The translations under genes were made by a program, and so were the position numbers. From an uncultured Ignavibacteria bacterium (GTDB lineage: Bacteria; Bacteroidota; Ignavibacteria; Kapaibacteriales; Kapaibacteriaceae): a DNA stretch of 60,388 nt. Shown one piece after another: positions 26,413 through 35,922 of this stretch (its first letter is position 1; each line of letters opens with the position of its first letter). The stretch is taken from NCBI GenBank assembly GCA_937870915.1, contig CALMZQ010000130.1:1-60388 (forward strand), in the 5' to 3' direction. The notes under the pieces were generated by a model, which was given only the letters and a program-made list of their open reading frames with translations, was not told where the DNA came from and searched no databases.

Positions 26413-27393
26413 TTACCAGAGATGTTTTACGCCTTCTCGTTCTTCAACGAGTTCTGCAAGTGTTGCATTGAGGCGCTCTCGGGAGAAGTCGCTGATTTCA
26501 AGGCCTTGGACGATCGAGTACTCGCCGTTGGCGCACGTTACCGGATACCCAAACGTTACGTCGTCTGAGATTCCATACGAGCCATCAGCAGGAATACCCA
26601 TGGTTGTCCAGTCACCGGCAGGCGTGCCAAGTGCCCAATCGCGCATGTGTTCGATAGCGGCGTTAGCGGCGGAGGCAGCAGATGAGAATCCGCGTGCTTC
26701 AATGATGGCAGCGCCACGTTTGGCCACAGTTGGAATAAAGGTGTCAGAAAGCCACGTATTGTCATTGATCGTTGGCCACACAAGTGATCCATTTGATTCG
26801 AGAACGGAGATGTCTGGGTATTGTGTAACAGAGTGATTACCCCACACGATCATCTTTGTCAGCGCGGACGTTTGAATACCAGTCTTTGCAGCCACTTGTG
26901 CCAAAGCGCGATTATGATCTAGGCGCATCAGAGCCGTGATGTTCTTCGGATTGAGGTCCGGCGCACTCATGCGCGTAATAAGGGCATTCGTGTTAGCCGG
27001 ATTGCCAACGATAACAACCTTCACATTACGATCTGCTACAGCGTTGAGCGCTTTGCCCTGTACCGTAAAGATCTGAGCGTTCGCTTCGAGAAGGTCCTTG
27101 CGTTCCATTCCCTTGGAGCGCGGACGAGCACCAACGAGGAGTGCATAATGAGCGTCCTTAAACGCTACCATTGGATCGTCGGATTGCACGATGCCGTGCA
27201 ACAGCGGGAAGGCACAATCTTCGAGCTCCATGGCTACGCCACGCAATGCTTGAAGTGCAGGCGTGAGCTCAAGAAGTTGGAGGATGACCGGCTGGTCCTT
27301 TCCAAGCATTTCGCCGCTAGCGATCCGGAAAAGAAGGCTGTAGCCGATTTGGCCTGCAGCGCCGGTAACGGCGACGCGAACTGGTGTTTTCAT
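26413..27393 (-). CDS. mdh: Malate dehydrogenase (cytosolic GNHS type)
   Basis: TCA-cycle enzyme interconverting malate and oxaloacetate with NAD(P). The start at 27393 gives 326 residues and [21 protein letters not shown] with the nucleotide-binding loop; the open frame continues to 27435. [16 protein letters not shown] and [14 protein letters not shown] carry the substrate Arg and catalytic Asp, and [13 protein letters not shown] the catalytic His. The GNHS form is that of cytosolic/Thermus-type enzymes rather than the lactate-dehydrogenase-like type found in many Bacteroidota. Confidence 0.94.
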   Translation of the reverse strand: MKTPVRVAVTGAAGQIGYSLLFRIASGEMLGKDQPVILQLLELTPALQALRGVAMELEDCAFPLLHGIVQSDDPMVAFKDAHYALLVGARPRSKGMERKDLLEANAQIFTVQGKALNAVADRNVKVVIVGNPANTNALITRMSAPDLNPKNITALMRLDHNRALAQVAAKTGIQTSALTKMIVWGNHSVTQYPDISVLESNGSLVWPTINDNTWLSDTFIPTVAKRGAAIIEARGFSSAASAANAAIEHMRDWALGTPAGDWTTMGIPADGSYGISDDVTFGYPVTCANGEYSIVQGLEISDFSRERLNATLAELVEEREGVKHLW

Positions 27394-27419
27394 GGTAGTG
27401 CTACGGTAAAATTGGCAAT

Positions 27420-27444
27420 AAAAAACGCCCCACAAGGAGGCGTT
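27420..27444 (-). terminator. Rho-independent terminator of rplU-rpmA
   Basis: On the minus strand AACGCC (27444-27439) pairs with GGCGTT (27429-27424), with a short loop and then a run of six Ts. It lies 24 nt after the rpmA stop. Confidence 0.8.
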
Positions 27445-27467
27445 ACATATTCGTCAGCAGGTCGTCA

Positions 27468-27728
27468 TCAGTTGGCTTCTGGATAAACAGAAACCTTGAG
27501 GCGAACCTTGTCCTTGCGCTCGAACTTTACGACGCCATCCACAAGGGAGAAGATCGTATAGTCCTTGCCGAGGCCAACGTTCTTGCCCGGATGAACATTT
27601 GTGCCATTCTGGCGGATGATGATGTTGCCGGCCAGAACTGTCTGACCACCGAACTTCTTCACGCCCAGGCGTTGTGCATTAGAATCACGGCCGTTCTTGG
27701 TAGAACCGCCACCTTTTTTGTGTGCCAT
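27468..27728 (-). CDS. rpmA: 50S ribosomal protein L27
   Basis: 86 residues beginning [22 protein letters not shown], the L27 signature that reaches the peptidyl-transferase centre. [27 protein letters not shown] follows. No cleavable N-terminal extension is present. It is 12 nt downstream of rplU, the universal L21-L27 pair, and ends in a clear terminator. Confidence 0.98.
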   Translation of the reverse strand: MAHKKGGGSTKNGRDSNAQRLGVKKFGGQTVLAGNIIIRQNGTNVHPGKNVGLGKDYTIFSLVDGVVKFERKDKVRLKVSVYPEAN

Positions 27729-27740
27729 GACGGAGCCTAA

Positions 27741-28049
27741 TTAGATTTTGATGTCTGTGATGGTAATGCTTGTGAACAACTGACGGTGTCCATTAAGCTT
27801 TTGGTATCCCTTGCGGCGCTTCTTGTGGAACACGAGGACCTTTTCGCCCTTGCCGTGTTCTACTACAGTTGCCTTGACAGAACCCTTGATGAAGGGTGCG
27901 CCTACGGAAACATTGCCGTTATCGCTCGCGAGGAGGATGTTGGTAAATTCAACGGTGTCGCCAACGTTCTTGTCCATGAGCGGCACCTTAACGGTTTGCT
28001 TAGGAGCCACGGCGTATTGTTGACCTGAGATCTCTACTACTGCGTACAT
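27741..28049 (-). CDS. rplU: 50S ribosomal protein L21
   Basis: 102 residues from the ATG at 28049 ([23 protein letters not shown]). The open frame continues far upstream to 28412, but that stretch covers the promoter and the divergent DUF2752 gene and is not L21. [18 protein letters not shown] is the L21 rRNA-binding segment. First gene of the rplU-rpmA operon. Confidence 0.97.
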   Translation of the reverse strand: MYAVVEISGQQYAVAPKQTVKVPLMDKNVGDTVEFTNILLASDNGNVSVGAPFIKGSVKATVVEHGKGEKVLVFHKKRRKGYQKLNGHRQLFTSITITDIKI

Positions 28050-28083
28050 GTTGTTCTGTTGGCGTTGTACGAAAAAAGGACGC

Positions 28084-28115
28084 GCAATATACAGGGCAGG
28101 GTACAGATAAACAAA
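28084..28115 (-). promoter_or_regulatory. Candidate promoter of rplU-rpmA
   Basis: On the minus strand a TTTG (28115-28112) is followed by a 20-nt spacer and TATATTGC (28091-28084), close to the Bacteroidota pattern TTTG-N19-21-TAnnTTTG. The leader would be about 30 nt. Confidence 0.5.
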
Positions 28116-28173
28116 CACCTTACTGAGATTTCCACAGTAACCTTTCGATGTGGGATTCGTAGCTAAACCAATC

Positions 28174-28461
28174 ATGAAGTCATTTGTGTTCAATATTCCA
28201 CGAGAAGCATGGCTTTGGACCGCCGGTTTGGTTGGTCTTGCTGTGTTGGCTCCAACGTTAGAAAACACCGTAACTCTATGTGTACCAACACTTTTGGGGT
28301 TTGATGGCTGTTGGGGTTGTGGTCTTGGCAGATCAATCGGATACCTAGCACACGGAGATGTATCTGCTTCTTTGGCCTCGCATCCTTTTGGAATTCCTGC
28401 CGTATTGATCATTTCGACTCGTATCGTTCACTTGGTTCGGCAAAGCCGGACCGTATCCTGA
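28174..28461 (+). CDS. DUF2752 membrane protein
   Basis: 95 residues from the ATG at 28174. Two or three hydrophobic segments are present, with the DUF2752 signature GFDGCWGCGLGRSIGYLAHGD (Cys pair and GLGRS). The function is unknown. It is followed after 7 nt by a TM2-domain gene, a pairing often seen in Bacteroidota, so the two are probably cotranscribed. Confidence 0.8.
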   Translation: MKSFVFNIPREAWLWTAGLVGLAVLAPTLENTVTLCVPTLLGFDGCWGCGLGRSIGYLAHGDVSASLASHPFGIPAVLIISTRIVHLVRQSRTVS

Positions 28462-28468
28462 GGTTCTT

Positions 28469-28828
28469 ATGGCGAATGTTCTACAATTCATCCCCGATGC
28501 CGACGGCGAGGAGATCGCATATCTGAACATGATCGTTTCTCCCATGAACGATGCTCAGGCTCAACAATTCTCCATGATGTACCGCTCCCGCCGTAAGGAG
28601 CCACAAATGATCTTGATTCTTGCGATCATTGGATTTCTCGGCATCGCGGGCATCCATCGATTTGTCACAGGCAACATCGGTCTTGGACTCCTCTATTTTC
28701 TCACCGGAGGCCTGTGCGGAATTGGCACAATTATCGACATCGTCAACTATCGCAAACTCGCGTCTGATTACAATCAGGGTCAGGCCTACGAGGTTGCAAA
28801 CATCATGCGGTCGATGGGTCAGCTGTAA
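28469..28828 (+). CDS. TM2-domain membrane protein
   Basis: 119 residues. The N-terminal 50 are soluble (DAQAQQFSMMYRSRRKEP). Two membrane helices follow with the TM2 pattern: ILAIIGFLGIAGIHRFVTGNIGLGLLYFLTGGLCGIGTIIDIV, including the G-x-HRF turn. The C-terminal tail is soluble. TM2 proteins have no agreed function in bacteria. A perfect hairpin follows 22 nt after the stop. Confidence 0.87.
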   Translation: MANVLQFIPDADGEEIAYLNMIVSPMNDAQAQQFSMMYRSRRKEPQMILILAIIGFLGIAGIHRFVTGNIGLGLLYFLTGGLCGIGTIIDIVNYRKLASDYNQGQAYEVANIMRSMGQL

Positions 28829-28850
28829 ATCGAAGTTTACGATGGACTAT

Positions 28851-28883
28851 GAAGGTCATGAAGTATGTTGCTTCATGACCTTC
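28851..28883 (+). terminator. Perfect 13-bp hairpin covering the phosphatase start codon
   Basis: GAAGGTCATGAAG (28851-28863), loop of 7 nt, CTTCATGACCTTC (28871-28883), then TTTCGTTTTT. By structure it is a terminator for the DUF2752-TM2 genes, but the ATG of the next gene (28875) lies in the 3' arm. Confidence 0.7.
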
Positions 28884-30476
28884 TTTCGTTTTTGGATGCT
28901 GTGCACCATAGTCGCTCTCTCCACCGGCACGCCAGCATTTTCGCAGCAACAACCCAAACTTGTTGTTATTGTCTCCTTTGACCAATACCGTGGAGACTAT
29001 CCTACATCATTTGCACGATTCATTGGTTCAAGGGGCTTTGCACGACTGCAAAAAGATGGCGCAGTGTTCTCACAGTGCTATTACGAACATGCAAGTAACC
29101 TCACCGGACCAGGCCATGCTTCACTCCTTACGGGTTCTTACCCGGCACACACTGGCATCGTGGGCAATGACTTCTGCGACAACCGAAATGATGCCTGTGT
29201 CTACTGTGTGAGTGATGCTAACGATACAGCAAGCGCAACTCTCTTGGAAATGCCAACCGTTGGAGAGATCCTTCGTGAACGTAACCCACGCTCAAAAATC
29301 GTTGGTGTGTCGCTCAAAGACAGGGCAGCGATCCTCATGTGCGGTAAGGGGGCAAGTGCATGTGTGTGGTTCGATGAGTCATTGGGCACGTGGACCACAA
29401 GCACGGCCTATACGCGACCGAAGTGGTTAGCGCTATTGAATAAAGAGGTGAACGTCTCCACCTATGCCGAACGCACGTGGGACGCCAAGATCCCGGCTAC
29501 ACTCAACCCGGCTTATGACAGCGTAAGCGCTGAAGGTGCGTTTGAAGGGGGCAACAACACCTTCCCGCATGTCGTGTTGCCAGTGAACCACAAGAGCTAT
29601 GTGTCGAGTGTGATGCTAAGCCCCTTTAGCATGGATATGGTTTTTGATGCTGCCTCCCTTGCTTTGAAACAGGAGAAACTTGGCCTAGATCGGAATCCTG
29701 ATCTACTCTGTGTGGGAGTATCAACCACGGACTATGTTGGCCATGTCTTTGGACCAGATAGTCGCGAAGTTCAAGAACTCTACGTCCTTGCCGATAAGCG
29801 CATTGAAAGGTTGATCGATGAATTGGATCAACGTGTTGGTAGAAAGAATTACGTTTTGATCATAACATCAGATCATGGAATTGCTCCAATACCAGAAGTG
29901 ATTCGTGATCTCCCACAACAACAAGGGGCACGTATAGACGCAGGACGGATTACTAAAAAGGAACTGCGATCGATCGTTGATTCGGTATTGACAAAGAGGT
30001 TCGGCCCGGCAAGATCGGGCTCATTCATACGTGCAATTTTTGCCCCCTCCATCTATCTCAACGAAGACGCTATTTCCGGCTTCAACAGGGCCGAAGTGCT
30101 CGGAGTTGTGGTTGGTGCTTTGCGAGCTCATCGAGGAATAGGCGTTGTAACAACGCGTGACACTCTTGCGCTTGGCGACTGTCCGGAGAATTTGGACAAT
30201 GCGACATGCAGATATCTTCGCAACAGCTTTCATGCTGCTCGATCGGGCGACGTACTTGTATTCCCAAAACGGTACTGGGTGTTTGGATCGAATACGGCAA
30301 CACACGGCACAGCGCACGATTATGATCGTTACGTGCCTTTAATGCTTCTGGGTGGACGAATTCTGCCACAACGGTCAAAGGAACAAGTGTCGCCGGTGGA
30401 CATTGCTCCCACTATCGCATCGTGGTTCGGTTTAACCTTGGGCCCAATTGACGGAAAGCCCCTACCGCTAAAGTAA
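28875..30476 (+). CDS. Secreted alkaline phosphatase-superfamily enzyme (PafA/NPP-like)
   Basis: 533 residues from the ATG at 28875, which gives the charged signal peptide MTFFRFWMLCTIVALSTGTPAFSQ. ATGs at 28842 and 28896 are alternatives. Metal ligand and nucleophile motifs are visible: VVIVSFDQYRGDY, NLTGPGHASLLTGSYPAHTGIVGND with the Thr nucleophile, ITSDHGIAPIPE with the Asp-His ligands, and a late HGTAHDYDRYVPLML with His ligands. The layout is that of Bacteroidota PafA-type monoesterases, which release phosphate from periplasmic organophosphates. Phosphodiesterase activity cannot be excluded. The start codon lies inside a strong hairpin. Confidence 0.85.
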   Translation: MTFFRFWMLCTIVALSTGTPAFSQQQPKLVVIVSFDQYRGDYPTSFARFIGSRGFARLQKDGAVFSQCYYEHASNLTGPGHASLLTGSYPAHTGIVGNDFCDNRNDACVYCVSDANDTASATLLEMPTVGEILRERNPRSKIVGVSLKDRAAILMCGKGASACVWFDESLGTWTTSTAYTRPKWLALLNKEVNVSTYAERTWDAKIPATLNPAYDSVSAEGAFEGGNNTFPHVVLPVNHKSYVSSVMLSPFSMDMVFDAASLALKQEKLGLDRNPDLLCVGVSTTDYVGHVFGPDSREVQELYVLADKRIERLIDELDQRVGRKNYVLIITSDHGIAPIPEVIRDLPQQQGARIDAGRITKKELRSIVDSVLTKRFGPARSGSFIRAIFAPSIYLNEDAISGFNRAEVLGVVVGALRAHRGIGVVTTRDTLALGDCPENLDNATCRYLRNSFHAARSGDVLVFPKRYWVFGSNTATHGTAHDYDRYVPLMLLGGRILPQRSKEQVSPVDIAPTIASWFGLTLGPIDGKPLPLK

Positions 30477-30492
30477 GGTCATGCAAAAGGGG

Positions 30493-31662
30493 TCACTGGA
30501 TCTCTGCTAGGAGATTACGAGCGATCACCATCTTCTGAACCTCACTCGTGCCTTCGCCGATAGTCAGGAGTTTGGAATCGCGCCAGTATTTCTCAACCGG
30601 GTACTCCTTCACGTAGCCATAGCCACCATGAATCTGGATGGCTTCTTCTGCTGTACGCACTGCAACTTCTGAGGAGAAGAGTTTTGCTTCAGAAGCGGCA
30701 ATAGTGAAGTTCATTCCTTGGTCTCGCATCCACGCAGACTTATACGTCAAGAGTCGTGATGCCTCGATCTCCATTGACATCTTTGCGAGCTTGAATTGCA
30801 TGGCCTGCATGTCTGCCAATCTCTTGCCGAATTGGACCCGCTCAACGCTATACTTGAGCGCTGCTTCAAACGCCCCCTGGGCCAGACCAACGCTCAGGGC
30901 AGCAATAGAGATCCGACCACCATCAAGGATCTGAAGGGCCTGAATGAATCCTTCGCCTTCGTTTCCAATGAGGTGCGATGCCGGAACGCGAACATTGTCA
31001 AATGTGAGTCCGGCAGTATCTGAACAACGCATGCCCAGTTTGTTTTCCTTTTTGGAGCCATAGAATCCAGGCATAGACTTGTCTACCGCAAAGGCAGAAA
31101 TACCGCGCTTGCCGGCGGACTGATCTGTAACGGCCATTACCACGCAAATGTCGCCCACGTTGCCATGCGTAATGAAGTTTTTGGAGCCATTGATCACATA
31201 ATGATCGCCATCACGTACTGCCACAGTCCGTGTGCCCCCGGCATCCGAGCCCGCACTTGGCTCTGTGAGACCCCAAGCGCCCATCGTTTCACCCTTGGCA
31301 AGCCGTGGGATGTATTTTGCACGCAGTTCATCAGATCCAAAACGATTGATGTGACCGGAACACAAGCCATTATGCGCTGCCACTCCTAGTGCGATAGAAG
31401 GACAACCGCGGGCCACTTCTTCGACAACAATGGCATACTCCATGTATCCCATGCCAGCTCCGCCCAGTTCCGGCGGCATAACGATACCGAGGTAGCCAAG
31501 GTCACCAAGTTTGCGGAAGATCTCGTGGGGAAACTCCTGCGACTCATCGTATTGCAGGGCCACAGGTTTGATCTCTTCCTCAACAAAGGCGCGGATGTGT
31601 GAACGCAGCGCCTCTTGATCCTCAGTAAGGTCGAAGGAGATTCCAGATGTTTCTTGGTCCAT
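30493..31662 (-). CDS. Acyl-CoA dehydrogenase
   Basis: 389-residue FAD enzyme from the ATG at 31662; the upstream extension to 31767 is not conserved. It shows WGLTEPSAGSDAGGTRT and KNFITHGNVGDI (FAD and substrate segments), FGKRLADMQAMQFKLA, IQIHGGYGYVKEYPVEKYWRDSKLLTIGEGTSEVQKMVIAR with the catalytic Glu in GEGTSE. This is the short/branched-chain type (like butyryl- or isovaleryl-CoA dehydrogenase) used in fatty or amino acid degradation. The chain-length preference cannot be read from sequence by eye. No electron-transfer flavoprotein genes are nearby. Confidence 0.93.
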   Translation of the reverse strand: MDQETSGISFDLTEDQEALRSHIRAFVEEEIKPVALQYDESQEFPHEIFRKLGDLGYLGIVMPPELGGAGMGYMEYAIVVEEVARGCPSIALGVAAHNGLCSGHINRFGSDELRAKYIPRLAKGETMGAWGLTEPSAGSDAGGTRTVAVRDGDHYVINGSKNFITHGNVGDICVVMAVTDQSAGKRGISAFAVDKSMPGFYGSKKENKLGMRCSDTAGLTFDNVRVPASHLIGNEGEGFIQALQILDGGRISIAALSVGLAQGAFEAALKYSVERVQFGKRLADMQAMQFKLAKMSMEIEASRLLTYKSAWMRDQGMNFTIAASEAKLFSSEVAVRTAEEAIQIHGGYGYVKEYPVEKYWRDSKLLTIGEGTSEVQKMVIARNLLAEIQ

Positions 31663-31701
31663 GTTGGGTAGCCGGGGAGTGGTGTCGATGAATCCGAGTT
31701 G

Positions 31702-31709
31702 CAAACCTA
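31702..31709 (-). promoter_or_regulatory. Candidate -7 box (TAGGTTTG) of the acyl-CoA dehydrogenase
   Basis: Exact TAnnTTTG on the minus strand 39 nt upstream of the ATG at 31662. The -33 region is weak. Confidence 0.4.
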
Positions 31710-31787
31710 CAAAGGTCCGGCCGAGTGAGATGTAACGGTTTTCCCTTCGTATCATCGTCCCTAACACAGGAACATTCCCAAGAGTTC

Positions 31788-32924
31788 GTGCTGCGCCCCC
31801 TTCTCAATATCCTTGCCTTTGCTCTCCTTCTGTTCCTAGCCCCTTCGGCCAGTGGACAGCAGGAGGATGTGCGGATTATGCAGCGTGTGGATACTGCCCA
31901 TCCGCATGTTCGAGAGGTGTTGCAGAGGTGGGTAGATAGCCTCCGCAACTGGCGAGGAGACGTACGGGGCGTGGCGCAGAACAGGGGATTCTTTACGAGT
32001 ACCGGGTCGATCGTCCGAGACTGGTTTTCTCAGGATAACGACGTGGTGATGCAATTCCCGGCCACGGTAATGAGTGTGGAGTATGATGGAGGGGGCTGGG
32101 TGGTCCGCACCATCTTTGCACGTTTGGATGCCACATCGCGGATCGTCATTCCACTCGGTATCATTCGTGCAAGATTTGTCCTTGCCGCAGATGCCTCCGG
32201 AATGATCGGTTGGCAACTGGAAGACGCCTTGAAAAAGGCTATTGTGTTGTGGGACACCACACGTGTGGACGGCATCTCCTTTATCCACCCTCGTGATATC
32301 ACGGTAGACGTGGGTCGAGCCAAGGAGTCTCCAATTTTCTGTGAAGCCATCTCTGAAAGGTTCGGCCTGCAGGCGCCGATATCCATTCAGGTGATCCTTA
32401 CACATGACCGGGATGAGCTCTGCCGTATCCTTGGGTTAGAATATTATGCCTTTCCGCCACAAGCGCTTTCATTCCCCGAAGCGAGCCTCATCATTGAGGC
32501 AGGAAACGAGTCCTACCACCCGCATGAGCTTGTACACCTAGTCTTCAAAGACTTTGACGGGGCTCATCCCATCCTGCGCGAGGGCCTAGCGACACTATTG
32601 GGCGGTACCGGGGTGATGGACTTTTCTGACGCATTGGCAGAATACCTCGAGGCCCACGCCAATGCACGCATCCCGTCCTTTGTGGAACTCTTCACCGGCG
32701 TCCATATAGATCAGTCCGACGAGTATATCCTTGGGGCTGTTATTTGTGACCTTGTGCTCCGATACCATGGGCGAGCAGCATTACTGGAGTTGTTGCGCAA
32801 TCAGCGCCCTTCCGACGTAATGATAGCCCTTAGCACCCTGCTGGGCTTTGATATAGCCGACCGACAAGAGTCGCTGCGGTCTATGGCCGAGGCTGCCTAT
32901 AGCCGGGGAGTAACGGGGCGCTGA
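31788..32924 (+). CDS. Exported gluzincin-type zinc metallopeptidase
   Basis: 378 residues from the GTG at 31788, which gives the signal peptide LRPLLNILAFALLLFLAPSASGQ. Earlier starts at 31725 add an unlikely N terminus overlapping the divergent gene's leader. The zinc motif is HELVH at about residue 246, and a downstream Glu in ILREGLATLLGG about 19 residues later fits the third ligand of gluzincins (peptidase MA-like). Probably a periplasmic or secreted protease. The substrate is unknown. It is divergent from the acyl-CoA dehydrogenase. Confidence 0.75.
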   Translation: MLRPLLNILAFALLLFLAPSASGQQEDVRIMQRVDTAHPHVREVLQRWVDSLRNWRGDVRGVAQNRGFFTSTGSIVRDWFSQDNDVVMQFPATVMSVEYDGGGWVVRTIFARLDATSRIVIPLGIIRARFVLAADASGMIGWQLEDALKKAIVLWDTTRVDGISFIHPRDITVDVGRAKESPIFCEAISERFGLQAPISIQVILTHDRDELCRILGLEYYAFPPQALSFPEASLIIEAGNESYHPHELVHLVFKDFDGAHPILREGLATLLGGTGVMDFSDALAEYLEAHANARIPSFVELFTGVHIDQSDEYILGAVICDLVLRYHGRAALLELLRNQRPSDVMIALSTLLGFDIADRQESLRSMAEAAYSRGVTGR

Positions 32925-32954
32925 TTCTGCTTTGTAGTTTTGTGACCTTCCCAT

Positions 32955-32975
32955 TGCGAAGTGTAACATTTCGCA
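32955..32975. promoter_or_regulatory. 21-bp inverted repeat upstream of the M16 protease gene
   Basis: TGCGAAGTGT - A - ACATTTCGCA, with nine of ten positions symmetrical. It lies 50 nt upstream of the ATG at 33026 and overlaps a promoter-like TAACATTTCG. The dyad is the right size for a dimeric regulator's operator. No regulator gene is adjacent. Confidence 0.45.
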
Positions 32976-33025
32976 CTACGGGGCGTTGAGCCGCACGAAT
33001 CCAATCATCTCTGACGGAGAAACGC

Positions 33026-35905
33026 ATGACCAGACGCATGGTCACACTTCTGTGTCTTGTTCTTACTGCATTTGCAGCAACGGCACAGACAACATTCGAT
33101 CTCAAGGACACCGTCCGATTCAACCCCGATGTGAAGAAGGGATGGCTTTCGAGCGGTATTCCTTACTATCTCATGAAGAACAGCCGCCCGGCAAACCGCT
33201 TGGAGCTGATGCTTGTTGTGAATGCTGGTGCTGTGCTTGAAGATGATGACCAGAATGGACTTGCCCACTTCTGCGAGCACATGGCGTTTAACGGAACACA
33301 GGGTTTCCCAAAGCAGGAGCTCGTGAATTTCCTTGAGTCCATGGGCGTGCGTTTTGGTGCCGACCTTAATGCATATACGAATCTTGATGAGACCGTATAT
33401 ATGCTTACGATCCCACTTGATAAGCCTCAGAACCTCATCCGCGGTATCCAGGTTATTCGCGACTGGGCCGGGTTCGTTACCTATGACGAAGAGGCCATCA
33501 ATGCGGAACGCGGCGTTATCATGGAAGAACTTCGTCTTGGTAAGGGTGCTGAAGAGCGCATACAAGACAAACATCGTCCATTGATGTTTTGGGGCTCCAA
33601 GTATGCACAGCGCAATGTGATTGGTGATACGAATGTGCTGTTGCGTGCACCGGGCGACAATCTTCGTCGATTCTATCGTACCTGGTATCGCCCGGAAAAC
33701 TTTGCGATCATCGCTGTAGGTGATGTAGACCCAAGTACGCTTGAAACATATCTCAACAAGTATTTCAGTTCACCTGCATCATCGGGTGAACGTTCGTCAA
33801 ATAGGCCGCAGATCACACTGCCCCCTCACAAGGAGACGTTGATCTCTATTGCATCCGACCCTGAACTCCAAGGTGCACGGGCAGAGATCTTTATCAAGCG
33901 TCCAGCAGATACAGTGCACACATATGGAGATTACAAGCGAAACATTGCCCGCCAAATGATGATGGCGATGTTGAACAACAGGCTTGCAGAGCTTTCGCGC
34001 AAGAACCCACCTCCGTTTGCGAGTGCAGGAACAGGTGAGTTCCGCATTGCACGTGAGGCAACAGCCACCTACGGAATTGTAACGGCATCAGACAAGAATG
34101 TCCTGAAGAGTCTCAATGCACTCCTCACGGAATTCGATCGCGCAAAACGTCATGGATTCACTGCTACGGAGCTGGTGCGCGCTAAGGAGTCAACCTTGGC
34201 GAACATGGAGAAATACTACAACGAGCGTGACAAATCAGAATCACAGCAATTCGCTCAAGAACTTACACGCCACGTACTTCAAGTGGAGTCTGTTCCGGGC
34301 ATCATGCATGAGTGGGAGATCTATCAAGGCCTTGTTCCCGGCATCACCATTGATGAAGTGAATGTTGCTGCACGTGGATTGATCACGCAGGAGAATCGTG
34401 TTATCACAATCTCTGTTCCGGAAGGGAATGGTTTTGTGAAGCCAACTGAACAACAGGTTCGCGATCTTCTTGCAGCTGTAGCAGAGAAGAAGATTGACGC
34501 CTATGTTGACGCAGCTCCTACAAAGCCCCTTATGGAGAAGGCTCCAGAAGCCGGAAAGATCACTGCCCTACGTACACTCTCCGATGTTGGTGCAACAGAG
34601 CTCACGTTGTCGAATGGGGCACGTGTCGTCTACAAGAAAACTGACTTCAAGAACGACGAGATTCTCTTCTCAGCTCAGAGCTGGGGAGGACAGTCGTTGG
34701 GACGCGAAGAAGACCACATCACGAACATGGTTGCAGCAACAGTAGTTGATGCCGGTGGTGTTGGTGAATTCAGTACCAACGAGCTGATGAAGATCCTAAA
34801 TGGGAAGAACGTTGGTATCGGACCGGGTGTGGGAATGTATCAAGAAACCATCAACGGTTCATCCACACCCAAAGACCTTCGTACGTTCTTTGAACTTCTC
34901 TATCTAGGATTTACAGCGCCTCGCAAGGATGCCGAATCATTTGAGTCGTGGAAGGCCAAGATGAAGGCTGAATTAGCAAATAAGAGCAAGAGTCCGGAGG
35001 GCGTGTTCTTCGATTCTGTGATGGCTGTATCTACCGGCAATCATCCGCGCAGCCGTACGATGACGGAAGAAAGTGTAGATCAGATCGATTTGGACAAGGC
35101 ATTCGAATTCTATAAGCAGCGCTACAAATACGGTTCTGACTTTACCTACTACTTTGTTGGCAACTTCGACGAAGAAGCACTGAAGAAGTATGCAGAGACG
35201 TATATCGCTTCGCTCCCGGCAGCCCCAGAGAGAGAGCAGTGGAAGGATGTAGGTCTTCGCACCAAGAAGGGTCAATACCGCAAGACAGTATACAAGGGTG
35301 TTGAGCCAAAGAGCACGGTACTTCTATCCGCATCCGGACCGATGAAGTATAATCCGGAGAGTCGTTACGACATCGTGGCTCTATGCGAAGTGATGGAGAT
35401 CACGTTGCGCGAGCAAATGCGTGAAGAAAAGGGAGGCGTGTACTTTGTTTCTGTACAGCCAAATTTCGATAAGATCCCTTCAGAAGAATTTTCGATCAGC
35501 GTCTATTTTGGATGCGCACCTGACCGTGTGGATGAGCTTATCTCAACCGTGAAGAACGAAATGGTTTCACTTCGTACGAAGCCGGTGCCAGATTCGCTCA
35601 TTGCCAAGGTGAAGGAGATGCAGACGAAGGAGCGCGAGACGGGTATCAAGACCAACCGTTTTTGGATGCAGGTGCTGTCTCGTTTTGATCACGATGGCGA
35701 GCCGTACGCAAACGTCTTCCTTCGTGAGAAATTCATCAAAGACCTAAGTGCTGCTCAGGTCAAAAAAACTGCGGAAAAATATCTCGACGGTAAGAACTTT
35801 GCGGAGTTCGTTCTCAAGCCTGAATCAGCTGCTTCAAGCGAACCGAAGCCCGCATCTTCTACGATTCAAGCGCCGGCTCCGAAGAAGAAGTCGAAGAATA
35901 AGTAG
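33026..35905 (+). CDS. M16-family zinc peptidase (pitrilysin-like, two-half), exported
   Basis: 959 residues with signal peptide MTRRMVTLLCLVLTAFAATAQ. The inverted zinc motif H-x2-E-H is in GLAHFCEHMAFNGT (about residues 79-92), and the third ligand Glu lies in ERGVIMEELRLG. The C-terminal half (from about residue 510) is a second, catalytically silent M16-like half. The tail is Pro/Lys-rich (APAPKKKSKNK). This resembles the large periplasmic M16 proteases (PqqL/insulinase-like) of Bacteroidota. It would degrade peptides or small proteins outside the cytoplasm. It stands alone between an operator-like dyad and a bidirectional terminator. Confidence 0.93.
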   Translation: MTRRMVTLLCLVLTAFAATAQTTFDLKDTVRFNPDVKKGWLSSGIPYYLMKNSRPANRLELMLVVNAGAVLEDDDQNGLAHFCEHMAFNGTQGFPKQELVNFLESMGVRFGADLNAYTNLDETVYMLTIPLDKPQNLIRGIQVIRDWAGFVTYDEEAINAERGVIMEELRLGKGAEERIQDKHRPLMFWGSKYAQRNVIGDTNVLLRAPGDNLRRFYRTWYRPENFAIIAVGDVDPSTLETYLNKYFSSPASSGERSSNRPQITLPPHKETLISIASDPELQGARAEIFIKRPADTVHTYGDYKRNIARQMMMAMLNNRLAELSRKNPPPFASAGTGEFRIAREATATYGIVTASDKNVLKSLNALLTEFDRAKRHGFTATELVRAKESTLANMEKYYNERDKSESQQFAQELTRHVLQVESVPGIMHEWEIYQGLVPGITIDEVNVAARGLITQENRVITISVPEGNGFVKPTEQQVRDLLAAVAEKKIDAYVDAAPTKPLMEKAPEAGKITALRTLSDVGATELTLSNGARVVYKKTDFKNDEILFSAQSWGGQSLGREEDHITNMVAATVVDAGGVGEFSTNELMKILNGKNVGIGPGVGMYQETINGSSTPKDLRTFFELLYLGFTAPRKDAESFESWKAKMKAELANKSKSPEGVFFDSVMAVSTGNHPRSRTMTEESVDQIDLDKAFEFYKQRYKYGSDFTYYFVGNFDEEALKKYAETYIASLPAAPEREQWKDVGLRTKKGQYRKTVYKGVEPKSTVLLSASGPMKYNPESRYDIVALCEVMEITLREQMREEKGGVYFVSVQPNFDKIPSEEFSISVYFGCAPDRVDELISTVKNEMVSLRTKPVPDSLIAKVKEMQTKERETGIKTNRFWMQVLSRFDHDGEPYANVFLREKFIKDLSAAQVKKTAEKYLDGKNFAEFVLKPESAASSEPKPASSTIQAPAPKKKSKNK

Positions 35906-35922
35906 TCGATCTCGAAACGAAT

